From Physella acuta (lineage: Eukaryota; Mollusca; Gastropoda; Physidae): a DNA stretch of 64,000 nt. The stretch is from the NCBI RefSeq assembly GCF_028476545.1, contig NW_026731981.1, positions 144,501 through 208,500 on the forward strand. Direction: 5' to 3'. How positions within the stretch are numbered: the first letter of the stretch is position 1; each line of letters begins with the position of its first letter. The position numbers were made by a program, and so were the translations under genes. This document shows, one piece after another, positions 21,455 to 32,900 of the stretch. The notes beneath the pieces were generated by a model. It made no database searches and was not told the DNA's origin. It saw only the letters and a list, made by a program, of their open reading frames with translations.

Positions 21455-21833
21455 CAGTGGCGTAGCGAGGTCGGGTATCACCCGGTGCGGCACTTAATGG
21501 TGTCACCCCCCCCCCCCCAGAGGCGTAGCGACTTATCCCGGGGACAAACTTTCAAACTTTCGGTTTGCACACCCCCCGTCAAACTTTCGATTTGCCCCCC
21601 CCCCCCCCCCCCGTCCAACGTTCGATTTGCATCCCCCCTCCCCCATCCCTTTTCGGGATTTGTCAAATTTGCTCTTAAAAGACTTTTTAACACTCGAATT
21701 AATCACTTAATTAAGTGGAAATATCATTTTTTCCCTATATATTTTGCTATTTTTTGCCTTGGTGTCACCCCCCTAAACGGTGTCACCCGGTGCGGTCCAC
21801 ACCCCCCGCCCCCAACCCCTCGCTACGCCACTG
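21455..21833. mobile_element. hAT-like MITE, GGCGTAGC family, long form, copy 4
   Basis: Ends CAGTGGCGTAGCGAGG and CCTCGCTACGCCACTG; exact duplication ctttagac at 21447-21454 and 21834-21841. The interior holds a reversed G-run type unit plus the conserved tatattttgctattttttgc block. Confidence 0.9.
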
Positions 21834-21841
21834 CTTTAGAC

Positions 21842-22870
21842 CTATCTTTTCTCTTGGTTCTTTGTATCCATTTACAAGTACGCTTTATAAGACACCGCAA
21901 CATAACATATAGTGTCTGCAGTTGAAAAAAAAAGAATAAACACTAAAAACTATTTTTAACTTTTACTGGCTGTTAATCCACGAGCGAATGCATTGATTAA
22001 GTTTGGGTTAATTAAGATTAGATCAAGTTTCTGAAGCAGAAACCGAGTAACAAAAGTCTGAGAAAAACACAACGATGCTGGTACATTGTTGACGATTCCC
22101 CTTTAACGGACACAATCAAAGTCTTTAGAAATTTCCCAGCGCAAAACAGGTTGTTTTCCTATTGTTGTGAGCTTAGAATAGGCGCTTGGTGCAACTTCGT
22201 TAAGAAAGTCGTAGCTATAGAGACATAGTTGTCTTATACTGAGAGTTTTTTTTTTTTCGTTTTGTTGTGTGCATAGAAATAAAGCTTGGTGCAACTTCGT
22301 TAAGACAGTCCTTGTTTCAGAAAACATGGTTGTCTTAACACAAACTATACTGGGTTGTTGACCTTTACGTAAAAAATGAAACTTTGAATCTTTGTCAGGT
22401 TGATGTCCGTTAATACTTTTAAAAAAATTGTAGACAAAAATTTTCAAAATTAATGCAGTTTGTAAGCACTTTTCCACGAGTAATTAAAACGAATTATAAT
22501 TTCTTCGGGATTAATAATGTATTTCCTTTTAAATATTAAAACAAGTATCCATTTTTAAATATAATATTTTTAAAAAATAAATTGAATATAATAAGGTTGA
22601 AATAAATAATGGCTGTGTTGCTAAACTGGATTGAATTTTCTTTTTTAATTCAAAAAATATTCTTGAACACTAGCTCACGGTAATGCTATCTATTCACTAC
22701 ACATTCTTATAGTGCTAAGATATTAATCAACAATTTAAATTTGAATTTGATTCAAAGAAGAAATTCCTTGTCATGAGCAATTCATTTCTAACCAAACATT
22801 TTGATAGAAATTGCTCAATCTGAGATAGATGAAAACTAGGCTTGTTAAGGGACGAATCGTACAACGGTAG
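21842..22870. other. AT-rich spacer with a two-copy repeat
   Basis: About 110 bp is present twice between 22160 and 22350 (cttggtgcaacttcgttaag at both). A 124-codon minus frame across it has no recognisable homology and is probably chance. Near 22880-22990 is a worn G-run fragment. Confidence 0.45.
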
Positions 22871-23550
22871 AGGACAATGGCGGATTCAGGGGGGGGGGGG
22901 GGGGGATTGCTGAGAGGACTGCAGTCAGGGGCTCCCGATATATATGGGGCCCAAAATTTTTTTAAACCGGGGGCTCAAGCTTAAACTGTCCCTGGTAGCG
23001 GGTATGAATTAGGCGAGAAGTGCATTCACACTAGGCTCCAAACTCTGGAACTTTCCCATGCCTCCCCCCCCCCACGTCAATACAATTGTTACGTGTTTCC
23101 GATTTACACTAAGAGTATATACTCACTCAGCTAGGTTTGAAGTTTGATGAAAATACCATCACATGACGAGGTCTTTGAAACAGATACGCTCTACTTTACC
23201 TGCTTTAAGACAGTTCAAAAATGTAAGTAGAGTTCCCTAATCGAACCGGGCAAAATAGAATTGGCCGGATTTTTAATTAATTTTTTAATTAATTTTTTTG
23301 TTTGTTACATCGGCATACAAAAACAATAGTGTGGTCAAAACTCGGCCTTAGACTTTCGGGTGAGCAGTCTAGCGCTCTACCACTAGGTCACGCAGTGTCC
23401 TTTAAAATGTACTTCCAGCTTCATCTATCTCCAATAGGTATGACATAATCACACTTGAACTCTGAACTTTCTCCACCTTATTTAATTGGTCGCAAAACCG
23501 CGGTTTACGAAATATGGCCATTACAGTTGACCTAATTAGAGATCGTACGA

Positions 23551-24388
23551 TCTATATATATAATTCTCTTCTGGTAGCCGTTAGAAAACAAGCTGCAAGC
23601 GCGTCCTTGCAGTCCCCTCTCTTTCTCTCTATCACTATCACTACCACCCCCACAACACCCCCACATTGTCTGGTGAGCTGTGGTCACGCTAAATATTTAC
23701 AAAGCTAAATGTTCACAAATCGTAGAGCCGTAGAGCCGGGTTTCTATTAGGTGCAGATAATTTTGTTCGATTTTTAACTTACAGGAGGTAACTAAGAAAT
23801 AACTAAGAAGAGGCTGCTTTCACGGGGGGGGGGGGGGGGGGGGGGGTGTAGGGTCGGGGTTAGGGGAAAGGGGGGGGGGTTAGTGTTTTAAAGCAAATAT
23901 TTTCAGTGGCAGCATTGGTACTGTCGAATTCACAAATTATGAATTACTAAAAAGTAGAACATAAAACAACTAAATAGCGGCGTATGATACGCTGCGGGTC
24001 GGCTCGTAATCTATAATTCTCTTATGGGAGACGCTAGAAAACAAGCTGTAAACGCGCTCCCTACCATCCCCACCCCTACATGGTCTTAGTGAGCTGTGGT
24101 TCACGCTATGTTTACCTTCGTGGAGTCGGGTTTAGTGACGGCTATTAGGGGCAGATAATTTAGTTTGAAACGATTTTAAACGTTGGGGGGGGGGGTGGGT
24201 GGGGGGGGGAAGGAAGTAGGGGGTGGGGGGTGGGGGGTATGGTCCTTAACGAGCTACTTATAGTGTTTTAAAGAAATATTTTCAGTGCCAGCGTTGGTAC
24301 TGTCGAATTCACAAATTATGAATTACTGAAAAGTAGAAAAAACAACAACTAAATAGCGGCGTATGTTACGCCGCGGGCCGGCTCGTTA
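23551..24388 (+). mobile_element. Helitron-like non-autonomous element, two tandem copies
   Basis: Two diverged copies (about 23551-24006 and 24007-24388) each open tctata...taattctctt and close with gaattcacaaattatgaatt, a GCGTAT-x-ATACGC-like hairpin and ggctcg. AT-start, a short hairpin near the end and head-to-tail tandem copies resemble Helitron-derived elements, but the end is not the canonical CTRR. Confidence 0.45.
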
Positions 24389-25029
24389 AAATTATTTTGT
24401 TAATGTCTGAGATTGCGTTATTAAAATATCTTAAAAGTTTGATACTGATTTGTGTTACCTCTAAAATATATCGATTTTTCGATCAATACTCTGTTTTGAA
24501 CTATTCTAAGGTTAAATTAAATTAATTTAACAATATTTTTTAAAATATAGCTTTGATACACTTTTGCGACCTATTTGGCAGAATATAATAGATTTTATAT
24601 AGTTAGTTGTACAATGTCATAGTTGTTGATGTGATGTTGAAAAATGTTTATGTTTTAAAAGGATGGTGCATAGGGTTACATTAGCTAACATGATCGTGGT
24701 AATTTATCACTGTTATATTATGGTTTAAAGGCTTACATTTTAAGTTTTGGAGTTACCAGATTATTGTTTGACATTATTTTAGACTTTCTTCGTTCTTATT
24801 TTTGACAATTTTTTTTTTTGCTTTAAGAACGATTGATTATAGATCTAGTTCTGCTAAACATTTCCTTAAATCACGTAATAAGGTTTTTGGAAAGCTTCTA
24901 ATGCTGATAGCTGATGAAAGAAGCGATTTACCGAGAATATATACGATTACAGCAGTTGGTTGTTCAATTCCCAACCCTATAGCAATACCGTATTGTAATG
25001 TAGTTCATAGTGCGGAATGGTTTCTGACT
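24389..25029. other. AT-rich spacer
   Basis: Nothing recognised; an 83-codon frame at 24802-25053 runs into the adjacent SINE and has no recognisable homology. Confidence 0.4.
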
Positions 25030-25270
25030 GTCCATGGGGCAAACGAAGTATAGTTCATCTGTTTCTGTGACCTCGGCATAATCAGAGATAGTGTGGTCAG
25101 CATTATGACCAGCCGGGCAGTGAACATATGAAGTCAGCCGGCTTTACCTCCCCTAACGTGAGTCGTCAGAGATGGGTGAATTCAAGGACGTCCAACGGAC
25201 TAGTGCCCAGGATGAACTCGAGACTTTCCGGCCCTTAGCTGACCGCTCTACCATTCGACCACGCCGTCCA
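25030..25270 (-). mobile_element. tRNA-derived SINE, family B
   Basis: Minus strand begins ggacggcgtggtcgaatggt with A box, then B box gagttcatcc, then a body with ctcacgttaggggaggtaaa shared with 60469-60695. About 240 bp. Confidence 0.72.
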
Positions 25271-25508
25271 TATATATATTCCCACAGAAACCACCACAGC
25301 TAATTAACGTCATCTCCTTTAACAGTCACGAAAAGAACTAATGATAACAATATGATTATTGACAATACAATTTGAAAGAAATAAGAATCACGAAAGACGG
25401 GTGGTGTTAGTTTGTTTCTGGAAACAAAAATAAAAATGTGTTAATAAAATACTGGGATAAACTTTTTCGTATTTTTTGTACGACCTCCCCCCCCCCCCCC
25501 ATCACCAC

Positions 25509-25685
25509 TAGGGGTCATCCACTTATGACGTCCCCACATTTTTTGGATTTTGAACCCCCACTCCCCCCCCCCCCCCGTCCACAAAAAGTCCACTTAATTC
25601 CCTTTTAAAAGTTCAAACGCGTCCGCAAAAGTCATTTTTTTCGGACCCCCCCCCCCTCGTGTGGACGTCGTAAATGGATGACACC
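25509..25685. mobile_element. Worn MITE of the GGGGTC-x-TCCATAAATGACGTC type
   Basis: Left taggggtcatccacttatga and right gtaaatggatgacaccc are inverted repeats; C-rich centre. Relative of the element at 35708. Confidence 0.55.
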
Positions 25686-25874
25686 CAACTACCCGTCTCT
25701 GAGTGCCCCAGTCCCTCGGGCGCCGCTGACTAGTGACCCGACACGATCGATGTGTTTTGTTGCTATGTTAATGTGAGTGGCGTTACATACGGGGGGCACA
25801 CATCATTTGTATGTTAATCTGAACATCCAGCGCCCGGCCTCTTCCCACATGGGGCGTATGTTGATATGTAAGGT

Positions 25875-26115
25875 CAGTGGCGTCACTAGGTAGGGTGTCG
25901 TCCGGTGCGGTAAGTGGGGATGTCACGCCCTCCTATTTCCAAACAGTTTTGCAATATTAATTTGGTATCACCTTTCTTCCCTACTAGGTAATTATTTTAA
26001 CTGAATACAACAATGTTTTGACTCTTAATTTTGATAGTTTCTTGATTTGGTTTCACCCCTTAATTTCTTACTCAACGCGGACCGCCCTCACCATCCCCAC
26101 CCCGTGACGTCACTG
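25875..26115. mobile_element. hAT-like MITE, diverged GGCGTCAC variant
   Basis: Ends CAGTGGCGTCACTAGG and GTGACGTCACTG; flanks tgtaaggt and tgtaagac agree at 6 of 8. Keeps the gggtgtc-tccggtgcgg segment of the long form. An older copy. Confidence 0.65.
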
Positions 26116-26123
26116 TGTAAGAC

Positions 26124-26833
26124 CGTGCTTTATTAAATAATCGAAAATATGATTTTAATTAAAGGGGAACATTTTTACGTGAGGGCATATTTTATTAAAT
26201 AAGGGGATATTTTATAACAAAAGGGCATATTTTAGTATGTAAAACCGTATATTATTCGGTCAGCATCAAAGCATTTTATGATTGTGGCAGATTATATGAA
26301 TGTCATGGCGTGTGGTATAACAGGGCATAAAGTATAGTCTCGGCATATAATAATCTGTAATTCAGATATAGTCTGTTTTCTGTTATTTTTATTATTAAAC
26401 TTAATGTACTTATTTTTATATTAGGATATATACATCATATAATATATTATGATATGTGTTTTGATGTTTGGACATATTTAATGCTAGGGCATACATAATA
26501 TGGTCAATTTTTTACTCGATTCTCCTTTTCAAGAGAGATTGGAAGTGTTAAAATTGTGTGCAACTGTAAACAAAATTTTAGACCTGGTTCTTGTAAAAGT
26601 GCGTATATTTAGCCAAAGTAACTAGTACAGTTATAGCTGTCACTAAGAAAATTATATGGTCATTCACCATTTTAAACCAATATTATTCAACACATTTTAA
26701 AACAGTTGTTCTTTGATATAGTTTTTCAAAGTGTAATTAAAAAGACTCGTTTTAGAATGTTTAACAGAAACGTTTAAGTTGGAAATAAATGTATTGCTCC
26801 GAGTATAAAAATATAAAATAACGAAGAACAAAT
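26124..26833 (+). promoter_or_regulatory. Upstream region of the receptor cyclase gene
   Basis: AT-rich, with loosely spaced repeats of gggcata between 26180 and 26500. A TATAAAA string at 26804-26810 is only 24 bp before the ATG, too close for a usual TATA box unless the leader is nearly absent. The promoter may lie further upstream behind a noncoding exon. Confidence 0.25.
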
Positions 26834-27221
26834 ATGCTACTTCTTGGTTTGCTGCCAGCGAAGCTAGAACTATCCAGGCACGGTAGTCTTGTAGTTCTAA
26901 CCGTTATTGCTGCCATGACGTCATTGACGTTCCCACCATGCGCTGGCCAGTCCAACTCAACCATGACGTCATCGAACTCGACCAAACTTCCAATCAACGT
27001 CACCATCGTGACGCTGGAACCCACTGACGTCAGCTGGCAGTTCGCCAGGGCCAAGGTCCTGCCCGTCATGTACTACGTCACGCAGGAGGTGAACGCCCTC
27101 TACCGGGGGGTCATCAGCTTCAACTTTGTGTACGGACTGGGTAGCTGTGACCGGAACGTGGTGGGCGTGGCCGCCGCCAAGATCAGCTGTACGCACAATA
27201 TCACGGTCTTTGTTGGGCCAG
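26834..27221 (+). CDS. Receptor guanylyl cyclase exon 1: signal peptide and N-terminal ligand-binding lobe
   Basis: Residues 1-129 plus one base. The ATG at 26834 precedes a hydrophobic stretch ([11 protein letters not shown]) that suits a signal peptide, and a Ser/Thr-rich segment with sequons at N41, N48 and N55. [12 protein letters not shown] opens the periplasmic-binding-protein-like fold; C105 and C119 follow, with sequon N122. It ends FVGP + G|gtgagt. A noncoding upstream exon cannot be excluded. Confidence 0.88.
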
Positions 27222-29881
27222 GTGAGTCAAGTCATGTCTCACCTTTTCACGTCTCACCATTTCTGGTCTCACCACTGCGTATCTCTCCATTTGATGTCAT
27301 ACCATTTGATGTATCACCATTTAATTTCTCACTGCTTCAAATCACACCCTTGATGTCTGGAAAATTCACGTGTCGCTATTTTAGGTCTCACCAATTAATG
27401 AATCATCACTAAATGTCTCACCACTTGATGTCTCACGACTTCCTATCATTTAATATGAAATCCACTAATTTGACCTATTTGTTCACCTGATGTTCGCGAC
27501 TAACCTAACACGACCTCCCTCACCTAATGTTAACACCTAACCTAACACGACCTCCCTCACCTAATGTTAACTCCTAACCTAACACGACCTCCCTCACCTG
27601 ATGTTAACTCCTAACCTAACACGACCTCCCTCACCTGATGTTAACTCCTAACCTAACACGACCTCCCTCACCGAATGTTAACATCTAACCTAACACGACC
27701 TCCCTCACCTGATGTTAACTCCTAACCTAACACGACCTCCCTCCCCTAATGTTAACTCCTAACCTACTATCGCTCTATGTTTACAAGTGTTTATCTCCCC
27801 TCGTCATCTGAATAATTAAAATTCTCTATGCCGCCTGTAACAATCTCCCCGCATCCAGTAATTAACCCATTGTTACAAATCTTGACCTGAATCCGCACGC
27901 TCCATCTGAAGTGAATAAATTAAAATGTGAATAAACTCGCTGACGTCACTTCCCATTTGAGTTACGTTATTCAGGTCAAATGACAAACCAACCAGACAGA
28001 CAATACGGCTGGTAAGTAGGTCACCAACCAGTTCTATGGCTCATGCAGGTTTTATTGAGCCGTAGAACTGATTGGTGACCTACTTACCAGCCCTATTATC
28101 CGAACTCGGCTCGCTTAAAACAATGGCTACTTCCCACGTCATTAGAACTGTTGTTTTGCTTATGGGTACTTTGGTTTTGTCGAATGATCGTCATCTTTTT
28201 CTTTTTGGGCCCAAGACACATAGATCCACCATAGAAAGTTCTGTCCACCTTTGCCGGTCTCTGGAAGTTTCCTTGACATTGCCCAAGATAGCCCTTCTCT
28301 CTAATTTGTTTTTCTGATGTGCGAATTTGTCTTCATTAGCCTTTTTTTCATTTTCTTTGAGGAGTCCAGATAAAAACTATTCATGTGATATCATCTGGAT
28401 TCTTTCTTACACCGTAGCTCATCCAGCGCCATCTTTTTTTTGTCGATTATTTCTGGAAAGGCCTCCATTTCCTTTTCTCCTTGTCATTTTTCATTGGCAG
28501 TGTTCCTTCCAGGCTTTTTTTCACATGGATGGCGGGTGGGGGGCACTTAATATTTTTGGAGGGACTGACTACATTTTCCGGGTGGGGGGAACCACCGGTA
28601 AAAGTATTTGTTTTTCTATATACATTTCATTTCATTCAGGGGGGGGGGGTGGTAGATTTTCTTCGAGGGGACGAAGCCGCCCCACCCCCACCACCTCAAA
28701 GAGATGCCTGAAAGAAGCTCTAATCAATGGAGATGCCTGTTATCGTTCGCAAGATTTTGTTGAATCACCCACCCTATTTCTTCCGCTTTCATAAACCCTA
28801 TGATATGTTTAGGGGTGGACTTGTTGTGTCCAAGAGGCCTGGGGAATGTCTAATAGGACCCCCAACCCCGAATTCAAATTTTCATTGTGCTTTTTTTTCT
28901 TATCAAAAGCATGGTGACCATCCTCAGATTGTTGGTAATTTAAATTCACGCGACAATTTTTTTTCAATCAAAGCGCTAATAGGGATAGTATAGAACCGTT
29001 CCTGGGGGGCCCGAGGTATTTCTTTATTGGGGGCCCACCGGGATTTCTTTACTGGGGGCCCACCGAGATTTCTTTACTGAGGGCCCACCGAGATTTCTTT
29101 ACTGGGGGCCCACCGAGATTTCTTTATTTGGGGCCCACCGAGATTTCTTTACTGGGGGCCCACCGAGATTGCTTTACTGGGGGCCCACCGAGATTTCTTC
29201 ATTGGGGGTCCACCGAGATTGCTTTACTGTGGCCCACCGATATTTCTTTACTGGAGGCCCGCCGGGTTTTTAGCTAACAGTACATAAATAGTATACAGTA
29301 CACTGTGAGTACCTTTAGCTTGTGGAAAGTGTTGGCTACTGAGGGTTAGACTAAAGGGACGTAAGCAATTCTAGAGAAACGAACTCCGAGATACATTGAT
29401 ATGCAGTGACTACTGTTCGGTGATGGGCATGATACGCAGCGGAAAACTGCGCACAAAAAAAGTGAGAAAGGGCATTTTTGTTTTAATAAGTCGAGCAGTA
29501 ATGGACAAAAAACAAAGAATGACCACATGCTGATTGTAGCATAATAAAACATATTTCCTCGAAATACAACAAAATCAAAGTGGATTGGTATAATTAGTTT
29601 GCACTTGAGCATTTTTCTGTTTGCGCATTTTTCTGTTGCGCAGTAGTTCGATTGCGCATTTTTCTGGGAAACCTACCATACACATGGGTTTGATAGTAAT
29701 TATACGACTAGTTTTCTGTTTGTATAACTATTCCGTTATCGAATCGAAAGTATGTACACAAAAGTATTAGAGCTGCATCTTATGTTTAATTTGATCATTT
29801 ATAATCGAAATTTAAATTTATGGTCAACTCTGTAACCAGTGGCGTAGGCAGCGAGGGTTGGGGGCCCCCCATAGACCCCTC

Positions 29882-29951
<70 letters not shown>

Positions 29952-32900
29952 TTGAGGGTAGGGGGCAAATCGAAAGTTTGAGGGGAGGGGTGCAAATCAA
30001 AAGTCTGAGGGGGGGGTGCAAATTGAAAGTTTGTCCCCGGGTAAAAATTGGAACCCCCCCCCCCCATTGAGACGATCCTGGCTACGCCACTGTCTGTAAC
30101 ACTAACACATCCCCGCATTAGCACATTAAATCTACATGTGTTAGGTCGAAAACATACTAGTACACACTCTAAATACCAACACTTAAGTGCACATATTTTT
30201 TATGAAAACAAACATATCAGCAACATGTAAGGGTATAAACCCCCCCTTTCAACTTCTACTTCATCTCTAATCTAGGGTTTGGATTTAGGTTATAAAAGAT
30301 ATCGATATACCGAGTACAAGTGAATGGTTTCTGTCAAGCTAAAAAGAACACCATATCCAACCTTTTGAAGTGGGCTTACCTTAACCCCTGGTGGGCTTTA
30401 CTCAGACTAACTGCATCACAAGTTTAATCTTACGAATAGGATTGACACATTTAAAATTTAAAGTAAAAGTGTGTGTGTTACGGGTCAGTTGTAGGTTTGA
30501 TTAGAATAGGTTAAACTAGTCTAGAACGTAGGGGAGAGGCGTGTTTGAGTTAACCACCGGGGTGTTTAGGTATTGTTATCCCTAGGTCGACTGCGGGTAT
30601 AAAAGCTGGAGGGAACGATTGTGAGGTGGGCTTGGTTGGTAGCGGCTAGGGTCGAGGGCTTGTTGGTAGCGGCTAGGGTCGAGGGTTGGTTGGTAGCGGA
30701 TAGGGTCGAGGGCTTGGTTGGTAGCGGCTAGGGTCGAGGGCTTGTTGGTAGCGGCTAGGGTCGAGGGCTTGTTGGTAGCGGCTAGGGTCGAGGGTTGGTT
30801 GGTAGCGGATAGGGTCGAGGGCTTGGTTGGTAGCGGCTAGGGTCGAGGGCTTGTTGGTAGCGGCTAGGGTCGAGGGCTTGTTGGTAGTGGCTAGGGTCGA
30901 GGGTTGGTTGGTAGCGGATAGGGTCGAGGGCTTGGTTGGTAGCGGCTAGGGTCGAGGGCTTGTTGGTAGCGGCTAGGGTCGAGGGCTTGTTGGTAGCGGC
31001 TAGGGTCGAGGGCTTGTTGGTAGTGGCTAGGGTCGAGGGCTTGGTTGGTAGCGGCTAGGGTCGAGGGCTTGTTGGTAGCGGCTAGGGTCGAGGGCTTGTT
31101 GGTAGTGGCTAGGGTCGAGGGCTTGGTTGGTAGTGGCTAGGGTCGAGGGCTTGGTTGGTAGTGGCTAGGGTCGAGGGCTTGTTGGTAGCGGCTAGGGTCG
31201 AGGTTGGTAGCGGCTAGGGTCGAGGGCTTGGTTGGTAGTGGCTAGGGTCGAGGGCTTGTTGGTAGTGGCTAGGGTCGAGGGCTTGGTTGGTAGCGGCGAG
31301 GGCTTGTTGGTAGCGGCTAGGGTCGAGGGCTTGTGGTGTAATGATGACGATGACAAGTAAAATAAAAGTTTGAACAGTGCCTTGAATCGCGTTTGGAGTT
31401 TAATGAAAGTTCGGTCGTAATAGTGTGGTATTTCAAATGTAACATTTACACCAAATCAGCATGAGTATTTAGTATTTTTTTTTCGTAAATAGCAGATAAT
31501 AGCTAGCTATATTTAAAAAAGCATATAGGCCTACATCTACATATGTACATTTGGATCATTTGACTATGCATATCCACGTACACGTACACGTACACGTACA
31601 CGTACACGTACACGTACACGTACACGTACACGTACACGTACACGTACACGTACACGTACACGTACACGTACACGTACACGTACACGTACACGTACACGTA
31701 CACGTACACGTACACGTACACGTACACGTACACGTACACGTACACGTACACGTACACGTACACGTACACGTACACGTACACGTACACGTACACGTACACG
31801 TACACGTACACGTACACGTACACGTACACGTACACGTACACGTACACGTACACGTACACGTACACGTACACGATTTTGCTAGAAATAGCATCAAATATAA
31901 TTTATCTCGGCCCGCAAATTGTTTAGAATCTAAACAATATTTTTAAAATACTTATAGACCTAACAATTAAATTTTGTGTTAGCGGTTGACGACTTGTTAC
32001 TAAGGGAGACAACCCATTACAATATTACCTGTTGTCCCTTTTCAATACACTGTTCAGTATTATTAATAGAATATCCATTTATTTAAATTTAAACTTTATT
32101 GATTAATTTACTCAACAACAAATTTTATTCGAATATATCTAAAACGTAGAGTTTATTTTAATTTAATTTAAAATCAAAACCAATAACCTTTTAACTAATA
32201 CAAGTCCATTTTCTAAACAATGTAATGTTTCCACTTATACCGTTTAGTCAATATCTGTCATCTTTAGCGTAGAGTAATTTTATTTCAATCTGTAGCCTAC
32301 CAAATATGCGTTTAAAAGAATCTATATGCGTAACATGATAATCTCACGCGTAAGCATGTGAATATATATATATATATATAAGCAGTCCAGCTCTCTACCG
32401 CTAGACCACTCCATACCACTTGAAATGTAATGCAGCTTAAAAAAAAAGTAAAAAAAGCTTTTAATTTTATTTTTCCATTTAAGTTGGCGCCTTCTTAAGG
32501 TCGGCCCCCAAGACGACCCCCCCACGCGCCCTCCCTTAGTTACGCCCCTCACCTCAAGTACCTAACTGAGTGATATGGTACTAAGCTTTAACTCTAAATA
32601 CGTGATCTCTCATGTTTTTTTACAACTCAATAACACATACTTTCATTTTAATCTCACTACCGTAATCTGTAATCTAAAGTTTTGATTTATATTCCACAGC
32701 ATTACTAAAGTATTGGTTTAAAAAAAATTAAAAAAAAAAAAACCACGCGAAAACCAAAAACGAATAGATGCGATAATTATATTTTCTCCATCGACAGTAC
32801 TTTGTCCATCCAAATCGCAGGTCGTAATTTTATAACTCATTATGTTTAATTAATAAAGTAACAGCACAATTAAACATCTGGGCCATTCGATTTTTCTAAT

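Noticed and set aside
22103-22477. 124-codon minus-strand frame
   Set aside because: No recognisable homology, spans a two-copy repeat, no splice or promoter context.
24802-25053. 83-codon frame beside the family B SINE
   Set aside because: No recognisable domain; its 3' part is SINE sequence.
26804-26810. TATA box for the receptor cyclase
   Set aside because: Only 24 bp before the ATG in AT-rich DNA; position does not fit a usual promoter.
31503-31946. Frames of alternating VH, VY or TC residues on both strands
   Set aside because: Direct read-out of (CACGTA)n; every frame is open.
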